Below, piece by piece: positions 1-4,600 of a stretch of 6,300 bases of DNA; the first letter of the stretch is position 1, and every line of letters starts with the position of its first letter. The notes beneath the pieces were generated by a model. The model searched no databases, was not told where the DNA came from, and was given only the letters and a program-made list of their open reading frames with translations. The stretch is from Syntrophobacterales bacterium (GTDB taxonomy: Bacteria; Desulfobacterota; Desulfobaccia; Desulfobaccales; 0-14-0-80-60-11): NCBI GenBank assembly GCA_020052215.1, contig JAGVPN010000086.1, positions 1 to 6,300 on the forward strand, read 5' to 3'. Both the position numbers and the translations under genes were made by a program.

Positions 1-279
1 GGCGGCTGCAGCCACCCCGGCATCGTCAACATGGTGAAATACGCCCAGAAACTCACGGGCGTGCAAAAAGTCTCCCTCATCATCGGGGGCTTCCACCTCA
101 CTCCGCATGGCGACGACATGATTCGCGACACCATCCAGGGACTGAAAGAACTGGACCCGGAATTGATCATCGCCGGGCACTGCACCGGCTTTAAGGCCCT
201 GACGAAACTCGCCGCCGCCTTCCCCGATAACTTCATGGTCAGCTGCGTGGGCACCAAGGTAATGGTAGTGGGGGGGTGA
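1..279 (+). CDS. MBL-fold metallo-hydrolase, C-terminal fragment (5' end outside window)
   Basis: The reading frame is open from base 1 to the TGA at 277-279, giving 92 residues of the C-terminus of a larger protein. The ATG at 31 is internal, because the frame and the family motif continue upstream of it. Visible motifs are GCSHPGIVN at residues 2-10, GGFH at 29-32 and GHCTG at 59-63. In this branch of the metallo-beta-lactamase fold (metal-dependent hydrolases of the COG1237 type, often annotated as dihydropterin/ribofuranosyl-aminobenzene phosphate synthase-like), the histidines in these motifs are metal-site or active-site residues. The N-terminal HxHxDH metal motif would lie upstream and cannot be checked. 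The substrate cannot be deduced. The protein is probably cytoplasmic. The gene ends in a G6 run just before the stop, and no terminator with a T-tract follows. Confidence 0.85.
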   Translation, partial: GGCSHPGIVNMVKYAQKLTGVQKVSLIIGGFHLTPHGDDMIRDTIQGLKELDPELIIAGHCTGFKALTKLAAAFPDNFMVSCVGTKVMVVGG

Positions 280-286
280 AAGACGG

Positions 287-314
287 TTTTCGGTTGTTGG
301 TTTTCGGTTTTCGG
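287..314. repeat. TTTTCGG heptamer tandem repeat, four units
   Basis: Four consecutive 7-base units are present: TTTTCGG, TTGTTGG, TTTTCGG, TTTTCGG. Three are identical and the second differs at two positions. The array begins eight bases after the stop codon of the upstream hydrolase gene. This is a short satellite-like tract of the kind that can change copy number by slippage. No function is visible. Confidence 0.7.
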
Positions 315-371
315 TAAAGCTGGTACTACAAGGCAAAAAATGGAGAACCGCCGCCCTCGGCTGTTCAATAG

Positions 372-420
372 TGGCACCGGCTTCCAGCCTGTGGCCATCA
401 CAGGCCGGAGGCCTGTGCCA
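372..420. repeat. 22-bp imperfect inverted repeat (TGGCAC...GTGCCA)
   Basis: The left arm at 372-393 and right arm at 399-420 are reverse complements at 19 of 22 positions, with a 5-base loop. The right arm also contains its own perfect inverted repeat, CACAGGCC / GGCCTGTG at 399-406 and 410-417, so two alternative hairpins are possible. It looks like a dispersed intergenic palindrome. No T-run follows it, so it is not a typical intrinsic terminator. Confidence 0.7.
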
Positions 421-441
421 GTTAACTACTTAGACATTTGG

Positions 442-458
442 GGTGCGCACTGCGCACC
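442..458. repeat. Small inverted repeat GGTGCGCA-C-TGCGCACC
   Basis: A perfect 8-bp inverted repeat (442-449 and 451-458) with a single-base centre. It lies just upstream of the first ~90-bp tandem unit and belongs to the same cluster of GC-rich palindromes. It could be an operator-like site or a passive repetitive palindrome. The neighbouring palindromes favour the latter. Confidence 0.65.
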
Positions 459-470
459 ATCTGCCCTGTT

Positions 471-648
471 CTGAAAAGTTCCCGTAGGGGCGGTTCGCGA
501 ACCGCCCCTACAACGGCTTTTCATAATTTACGGGTGGGCCAAAGGCCCATGAGGAACTGACCTGAAAAGTTCCCGTAGGAGCCGCGAACCGCCCCTGCAA
601 CGGATTTTCATAGTTTATGGGTGTGCCAACGGCTCATGAGCAACTGTT
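471..648. repeat. Degenerate ~90-bp tandem repeat, two full units plus remnants
   Basis: Unit 1 (471-561, 91 bp) and unit 2 (562-648, 87 bp) both start CTGAAAAGTTCCCGTAG. They then run through a palindromic core, a CAACGG(C/A)TTTTCATA segment and a (GG)GTG..CCAA..GGC motif in the same order. Unit 2 is four bases shorter because its palindromic core is deleted and mutated. A third copy starts at 649 with CCGAAAAGTCTTCCGTAGGG but carries a different palindrome. Its right-hand flank reappears at 761-774 as GATTTTCATAGTTT, an exact 14-base match to 603-616 in unit 2. Unit 1 also contains a 6-bp inverted repeat, TGGGCC-AAA-GGCCCA, at 535-549. Confidence 0.8.
484..511. repeat. Perfect 28-bp palindrome (GTAGGGG...CCCCTAC)
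   Basis: Positions 484-511 read identically on both strands over all 28 bases, with no spacer (centre between 497 and 498). The outer arms are GTAGGGGCGG and CCGCCCCTAC. It is the core of tandem unit 1; unit 2 has a decayed version at about 576-598. GTAGGGGCG-type palindromes occur as dispersed intergenic repeats in many bacteria (general knowledge, not checked here). Such REP-like elements can be moved by RAYT-type transposases, but none is encoded in this window. Confidence 0.85.
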
Positions 649-666
649 CCGAAAAGTCTTCCGTAG

Positions 667-683
667 GGTGCGTCCTACGCACC
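667..683. repeat. Inverted repeat GGTGCGT-CCT-ACGCACC
   Basis: A perfect 7-bp inverted repeat with a 3-base loop, preceded by CCGTAG. In the third tandem copy it occupies the place where units 1 and 2 have the GTAGGGGCGG palindrome, so the left flank is shared but the palindrome has been exchanged. Confidence 0.65.
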
Positions 684-710
684 AGATAATTCACGAGAAT
701 TCGAGGAATC

Positions 711-753
711 GGCGGGCAGTGCCCGCCCTACATGGCGGGCACGGAGGCCCGCC
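711..753. repeat. Two adjacent GGCGGGC / GCCCGCC inverted repeats
   Basis: The first is a perfect 8-bp inverted repeat, GGCGGGCA-G-TGCCCGCC, at 711-727, followed by CTAC. The second has arms GGCGGGC at 734-740 and GCCCGCC at 747-753 with a 6-base loop. They appear to be inserted within the third copy of the tandem unit, between its left part (649-666) and its right flank (761-774). Confidence 0.7.
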
Positions 754-774
754 CCACCGAGATTTTCATAGTTT

Positions 775-780
775 CAGGTG
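775..780 (+). promoter_or_regulatory. Ribosome binding site deciding the recQ start
   Basis: CAGGTG lies five bases before the ATG at 786. It supports that start over the in-frame ATG at 732, which has no purine-rich site and would add 18 residues translated from the palindromic repeat. The site lies in DNA homologous to the right-hand part of the upstream tandem unit. Confidence 0.6.
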
Positions 781-785
781 TCCCG

Positions 786-2930
786 ATGGAAAATGTATTA
801 CTTCTTAAAACCCATTTCGGCTTTGATCAATTCCGTCCTTTGCAGGAGGAGATTATCGGGTGCGTGATGGCGCAAAGGGATGCCTTTGTGCTGATGCCTA
901 CCGGGGCCGGAAAGTCGCTGTGCTTCCAATTGCCGGCGCTCAAGATGCCGGGAGTGACCCTGGTGATTTCGCCTCTCATCGCGCTGATGAAAGACCAGGT
1001 AGACGCTCTCCAGGCTGATGGTATCCCGGCTGAATTCATCAATAGCACTTTAACTCGGGCTGAAATTGACCGAATTCAGACGGAGGCGCGCCGGGGGAAA
1101 ATCAAAATCCTCTACGCCGCGCCGGAACGCCTGGCTATGCCTGAGTTTCAGCTGTTCTTGCAGGAAATTAACGTCAGTCTGATTGCGATTGACGAATCCC
1201 ACTGTATCAGCGAATGGGGGCATGATTTTCGTCCTGATTACCGTAATCTTAAAATGCTGAGAAATATCTTCCCCCAGGTCCCGGTGATGGCCCTTACCGC
1301 CACTGCCACCCAGAAGGTGCGGGAAGATATCATTGATCAGTTGTCACTCGATAAAGCGCAAATATTTATCTCCAGCTTCAACCGCCCCAATCTTTCCTAT
1401 GCGGTGCTTCCCAAAAAGAATTCTTATGACCATTTGATTAATATTTTCCGGGAACACCGGAATGAAGCCGCGATCATTTATTGTTTTTCCAGGAAAGACA
1501 CGGAGCATCTGGCGGCGGATTTGCGCCAGGAGGGGTTTAAGGCGCTGCCTTATCACGCCGGGCTGGAAAGCGAGGCGCGCCGAACCAATCAAGAGAAATT
1601 CATTCGAGACGAAGCGCAAATTATCGTGGCCACGATTGCTTTCGGGATGGGCATTGACAAGCCGGATGTCCGCTGGGTGATTCACTATCATCTGCCGAAA
1701 TCAATTGAAGGCTACTACCAGGAAACGGGCCGCGCCGGACGCGACGGACTTCCGAGCCGGTGCATGCTCTTTTATTCAGCCGCGGACGCCATCAAGCAAC
1801 AGTATTTTATCCGGCAGATAGAAGATGAGGCCGAGCGGAAAAATGCCTATGGGAAGCTCGACCAGATGGTTGATTATTGCGAGATCGCAACCTGCCGCCG
1901 TTATTATTTACTTAGATATTTTGGAGAAGATTATCAACATGAAAACTGCGACGGATGCGATATTTGTTTTACGCCGAAAGCAGACTTTGATGCAACCATA
2001 ATCAGCCAAAAAATTATGTCGGCTATTATTCGAACCGGGCAACGGTTTTTGACAAATTATATTATCGATGTACTGCTGGGAGCAAAGAATAAGAAAATCT
2101 TGGAGCGTGGTCATCATGACTTGTCGGTATACGGTATTGTGGATGATTTTTCCAAAGAAGATTTAAGGCGCATTATCAGTCAATTGGTTTCCAAGAAGCT
2201 GATTATCAAAAGCGGCGATGAATATCCGATCCTGCAATTAAGCCCGCGTGGCAATGAATTTTTGAAGCAGCGGGAAAAAATTCAGTTACCCAAGTTTAAA
2301 TCCATCGGCAAAATATCTCAACCAAGTGAGGCGGTTGAAGCCGGATACGATCAAGGGCTATTTGAGCAACTGCGTCTCTGGCGCAAAACCACCGCCGATG
2401 AAAAAGGGGTTCCCCCGTATGTCATCTTTGGCGATCTGACTCTGCGCCAGATGGCTTTTTATCTGCCGCAAAGCGAGGAGAACTTTTCAAGAATCAGCGG
2501 CGTGGGCGATGAAAAGCTTAATCAATACGGGAAAATACTTACGGCGGTTATTCAGGCTTATGCCCAGGAACATAATCTCAGCGAACAAGAGGTTCCCGTA
2601 AAAAGATCGGCCAGGCCGAACCGGTCAAATCGTCTCGGATCGACCCATCGGGAAACCAAAAAATTGGTCCTGCAAAAAATGTCAATTGAGGAAATGGCAA
2701 GTACAAGAGGTCTTGCGGCCGGGACTATCGCAGCTCATATTGAAAAATTGCTCAGCGCCGGAGAAACCATTGATATCGACTATTTAAGGCCGCCGGTAGA
2801 GCAATTCGAGACCATCCAGGCCGCATTTCAAAAATCCGGCGGCGCAGCTTTGTCGCCCGTTTGGGAAATGCTGGGCGAGCGATTTTCCTACGAAGAATTG
2901 AGAATAGCCAGGCTATTCATCAAATCGTAG
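786..2930 (+). CDS. recQ: ATP-dependent DNA helicase RecQ
   Basis: A 3'-5' superfamily 2 DNA helicase acting in recombination, fork repair and duplex or structured-DNA unwinding in the cytoplasm. At 714 residues it is longer than E. coli RecQ (about 610) because of a C-terminal extension. Motifs in order: FRPLQ (16-20), Walker A PTGAGKS (38-44), SPLIALMKDQ (62-71), DESH box (136-139) followed by the RecQ aromatic-rich loop SEWGHDFRP (142-150), TATAT (171-175), IYCFSRKDTE (231-240), and motifs V/VI from ATIAFGMGIDKPDVR to QETGRAGRDG (282-321). The RQC zinc site is complete: C370, C388, C391, C394. A winged helix spans about 405-495 and an HRDC domain about 521-595. Residues about 618-714 resemble the HTH_40-type module found on some RecQ proteins. 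The start at 786 is chosen from its ribosome binding site and because family similarity begins there. The gene is markedly more AT-rich than those downstream. Its stop lies 30 bp before the amidotransferase pair, so co-transcription is plausible. Confidence 0.96.
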   Translation: MENVLLLKTHFGFDQFRPLQEEIIGCVMAQRDAFVLMPTGAGKSLCFQLPALKMPGVTLVISPLIALMKDQVDALQADGIPAEFINSTLTRAEIDRIQTEARRGKIKILYAAPERLAMPEFQLFLQEINVSLIAIDESHCISEWGHDFRPDYRNLKMLRNIFPQVPVMALTATATQKVREDIIDQLSLDKAQIFISSFNRPNLSYAVLPKKNSYDHLINIFREHRNEAAIIYCFSRKDTEHLAADLRQEGFKALPYHAGLESEARRTNQEKFIRDEAQIIVATIAFGMGIDKPDVRWVIHYHLPKSIEGYYQETGRAGRDGLPSRCMLFYSAADAIKQQYFIRQIEDEAERKNAYGKLDQMVDYCEIATCRRYYLLRYFGEDYQHENCDGCDICFTPKADFDATIISQKIMSAIIRTGQRFLTNYIIDVLLGAKNKKILERGHHDLSVYGIVDDFSKEDLRRIISQLVSKKLIIKSGDEYPILQLSPRGNEFLKQREKIQLPKFKSIGKISQPSEAVEAGYDQGLFEQLRLWRKTTADEKGVPPYVIFGDLTLRQMAFYLPQSEENFSRISGVGDEKLNQYGKILTAVIQAYAQEHNLSEQEVPVKRSARPNRSNRLGSTHRETKKLVLQKMSIEEMASTRGLAAGTIAAHIEKLLSAGETIDIDYLRPPVEQFETIQAAFQKSGGAALSPVWEMLGERFSYEELRIARLFIKS

Positions 2931-2945
2931 ATGTTAAACTTCTGC

Positions 2946-2953
2946 GGGAGGAG
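2946..2953 (+). promoter_or_regulatory. Strong ribosome binding site for the first amidotransferase gene
   Basis: GGGAGGAG lies seven bases before the ATG at 2961, inside the 30-bp gap after recQ. The gap has no room for a terminator plus promoter, which suggests read-through from recQ unless a promoter lies inside the recQ 3' end. Confidence 0.75.
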
Positions 2954-2960
2954 TTAAGCC

Positions 2961-3704
2961 ATGTGTGAACTCTTTGCCATGTCGGCGGGCCAGCACTATA
3001 CGGCCCAGGACTACTTGCCGCGGTTTGCCGACAAGGCCCGGGACAACATGAGCGGCTGGGGCATCGGATTTTTTCGGGAAGGACAGGTGCACATCGAAAA
3101 ATCCTGCGAGGGCATCTATGAGGGGGACCTGGTGCACGACAGCTTTCGGCGCCTGGCCCGGGTGATCGGCAGCCGCATCATCATCTCCCACATCCGCTGC
3201 CCCAAGGCCGGGCATCAGCAGGAATCCCTGGTCCAGCCCCTCACCGACCAATTCCTGGACCACCACTGGCTTTTCAGCTTCACCGGGGAGTCCGCCTCCG
3301 GCCACGGCTATGACAGCCCCCGGCCCCTGATGCGGGAGCGGCTTCTGGCCGCCCGGGTCTTCGAGTTCGTCCGGGACGGGTTGGAAGCGCACCTGGCGGC
3401 CTCGCCGGAACACGGTATCTACCAGGGCCTGGCGGCGACCTGCCAGCGGCTCATCAGCCAGTATCCCGGGAAATATACCTTTTTCCTGGCCAACGAGACG
3501 GTGCTTTTCGTGTTTCTCAACCACGGGGAGATTCGCACCTACCACCCGCCGGAGGCCCGGGGCGAGTCCCTGGTGCTGACCACGGTGCCGGGGGGATTGA
3601 CCCGGGACCCGGAACTCTGGCACGCCTACCCCAATCAGGACCCGAGCCGCGGGCAAATCCTCATCGTATCCGGGGCCGACCTCCTGCACCAGGGCCAGGT
3701 CTGA
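2961..3704 (+). CDS. Class II glutamine amidotransferase-like protein (YafJ type), probably catalytically degenerate
   Basis: A 247-residue protein with the N-terminal MCELFAMSA signature of class II (Ntn-type) glutamine amidotransferases, in which Met removal exposes Cys2 as nucleophile. SGWGIGFF (31-38) and SHIR (76-79, holding the glutamine-binding Arg) fit the family. It differs from its downstream paralog at key positions. The canonical HNG oxyanion-hole motif is FTG at 107-109, so Asn becomes T108 while the Gly stays. The CHAHPF region becomes LVQPL. The substrate-binding Asp of the SDS motif aligns with L129. In well-studied class II enzymes the Asn and Asp are needed for glutaminase activity, so this copy is probably inactive or altered. 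It shares (S/Q)QYPGKY, LTT and the C-terminal LLIxxGxDL-type motif with the next gene, and its stop overlaps that gene's start. No synthase domain is fused to it, and the acceptor substrate is unknown. Confidence 0.82.
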   Translation: MCELFAMSAGQHYTAQDYLPRFADKARDNMSGWGIGFFREGQVHIEKSCEGIYEGDLVHDSFRRLARVIGSRIIISHIRCPKAGHQQESLVQPLTDQFLDHHWLFSFTGESASGHGYDSPRPLMRERLLAARVFEFVRDGLEAHLAASPEHGIYQGLAATCQRLISQYPGKYTFFLANETVLFVFLNHGEIRTYHPPEARGESLVLTTVPGGLTRDPELWHAYPNQDPSRGQILIVSGADLLHQGQV

Positions 3705-4450
3705 TGTGTGATCTCTTCGCCCTGTCAGCCCGCCAGCATCACACCGCCGCCGCCTCGCTGCCGTTGTTCGCGGTCCGGGGCCGGCAAAACGTGCATGGCT
3801 GGGGCATCGGGTTTTTCCGGCAACGAGTCCCGGTGGTGGAGAAGTCCGGCGACCAGGTGTTCGCCGACGGCCGGCTCCACGTCTCTTTCCAGCGGCTGGC
3901 CCGGGTGGTCAACAGTCCCATCATCCTGGCGCACATCCGTTACAAAACCAGCGGCGAGGTGGACGAGTGCCACGCCCACCCCTTTGTCTTAGATTTCTGG
4001 GGCCAATCCTGGATCTTCGCCCACAACGGCAAGGCCCCGGCCGTCGAGGTCTACGTCAGCTCACACACTCCGGTGTTAGAGGCGGCCAGCGACTCGGCCC
4101 GGGCCTTGGAGTTCTTGCGGGATTATTTCACCGACGCCGAACCCCGGCGCCCCTTCACCCCCTTCGGGGTTATCCTCCGGGAGGCCCTGGTTCAACTGCT
4201 CCAGCAATACCCCGGCAAATACAATTTTCTCCTCACCAACGGCCAGGTTATCTGGGCTTTCACCAACCACCGGCAATTCCTGATGCTCAAGGGCAGCGAG
4301 AAGCTGGAGGACGCCCTGCTCCTCACCACCATCGAGGAGGGCCTCAGCTCGGAAAACTGGCAGAAGATTCGTGCCCCGGAGGGCAGTTCGGGCAAACTGC
4401 TGCTCATCGCCGGGGGCGACCTGGTGCTGTCCACGGATCTGCTGCCCTGA
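3704..4450 (+). CDS. Class II glutamine amidotransferase (YafJ type), catalytic residues intact
   Basis: A 248-residue stand-alone Ntn-hydrolase domain predicted to release ammonia from glutamine. The N-terminus MCDLFALSA gives catalytic Cys2 after Met removal. Other family landmarks are HGWGIGFF (31-38), HIR with R79, CHAHPF (89-94), AHNGK with oxyanion-hole N108-G109 (106-110), and SDS with D130. All class II positions I can identify are present. It aligns without gaps to the upstream paralog over the first ~110 residues, and the shared late motifs QYPGKYNF and LLTTIEEGL indicate a tandem duplication. Its ATG at 3704 shares one base with the upstream TGA (TGATG), and only a weak AGGT lies just before it, so translation is probably coupled to the first gene. 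The physiological acceptor of YafJ-like proteins is poorly defined. No synthase or kinase partner lies nearby. Confidence 0.88.
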   Translation: MCDLFALSARQHHTAAASLPLFAVRGRQNVHGWGIGFFRQRVPVVEKSGDQVFADGRLHVSFQRLARVVNSPIILAHIRYKTSGEVDECHAHPFVLDFWGQSWIFAHNGKAPAVEVYVSSHTPVLEAASDSARALEFLRDYFTDAEPRRPFTPFGVILREALVQLLQQYPGKYNFLLTNGQVIWAFTNHRQFLMLKGSEKLEDALLLTTIEEGLSSENWQKIRAPEGSSGKLLLIAGGDLVLSTDLLP

Positions 4451-4510
4451 CGAAGCGGGGCCGTGGTTTTCCTGGCATTCTGCAAGAATTTGCAAAAAAT
4501 TTTTAATACA

Positions 4511-4537
4511 TTGAAAGGGACGCATGTCTAATATATT
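4511..4537 (+). promoter_or_regulatory. Possible sigma-70 promoter for the DUF6600-type gene
   Basis: TTGAAA at 4511-4516 matches the -35 consensus at 5 of 6 positions. TATATT at 4532-4537 matches the -10 at 5 of 6 with a short 15-bp spacer. An alternative -10, TATTGT at 4534-4539, has a 17-bp spacer but matches only 4 of 6. The pair stands in the most AT-rich part of an otherwise GC-rich stretch, about 60-70 bases before the start codon. Confidence 0.4.
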
Positions 4538-4587
4538 GTAAAACGCGGCTCCTGGGATGCTACTGCTGCCGTGAACCTCTACGTATG

Positions 4588-4593
4588 AAGGAG
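4588..4593 (+). promoter_or_regulatory. Ribosome binding site of the DUF6600-type gene
   Basis: AAGGAG lies seven bases before the ATG at 4601. It is near consensus and fixes the start of the long open frame, which immediately encodes a signal peptide. Confidence 0.8.
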
Positions 4594-4600
4594 CACGTCA

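Larger units (their letters stand above)
280..785. other. Non-coding, repeat-rich gap upstream of recQ
   Basis: About 500 bases with no convincing gene. The short open frame at 617-808 consists of repeat DNA and has no recognisable protein content. The gap holds a TTTTCGG heptamer array, a 22-bp imperfect inverted repeat, four smaller hairpin-forming inverted repeats, one perfect 28-bp palindrome and a degenerate ~90-bp tandem repeat, each listed separately. I see no tRNA, riboswitch or intrinsic terminator. No clear sigma-70 promoter for recQ stands out, although one must lie here or in repeat-derived DNA if recQ is not read through from the upstream hydrolase gene. Confidence 0.8.
4451..4600. 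other. AT-richer intergenic gap before the exported-protein gene
   Basis: 150 bases between the second amidotransferase gene and the next start codon. It holds a small inverted repeat, TGCAA-GAAT-TTGCA, at 4481-4494, an A/T tract at 4494-4505, a possible promoter and a ribosome binding site. The inverted repeat is too short and AT-rich to call an intrinsic terminator, though it is followed by A6T5. I see no gene or structured RNA here. Confidence 0.6.

Noticed and set aside
271..276. G6 run before the hydrolase stop as a programmed frameshift site
   Set aside because: It lies at the very end of the reading frame, there is no downstream coding continuation in another frame, and the family domain is complete before it.
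372..420. Intrinsic terminator for the upstream hydrolase gene
   Set aside because: The hairpin is strong but no T-run follows it on either strand, so the repeat-element explanation is simpler.
471..774. CRISPR array
   Set aside because: The units are ~90 bp, degenerate and adjacent, with no short constant repeat separated by unique spacers, and no cas gene is visible.
732..785. Upstream in-frame ATG giving recQ an 18-residue N-terminal extension
   Set aside because: The extension is translated palindromic repeat, has no ribosome binding site, and family similarity starts at MENVLLLKTHFGFDQFRPLQ from the ATG at 786.
617..808. 63-residue + strand open frame upstream of recQ
   Set aside because: It runs through the inverted repeats, overlaps the recQ start in another frame, and has no protein-like features.
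2934..3689. 251-residue antisense open frame opposite the first amidotransferase gene
   Set aside because: It mirrors a clear + strand gene, is rich in Gly/Pro/Val from GC-rich antisense codons, and has no recognisable domain.
3967..4506. 179-residue + strand open frame in another phase
   Set aside because: It overlaps the well-supported second amidotransferase gene and has only Pro/Arg/Gly-rich, unrecognisable content.
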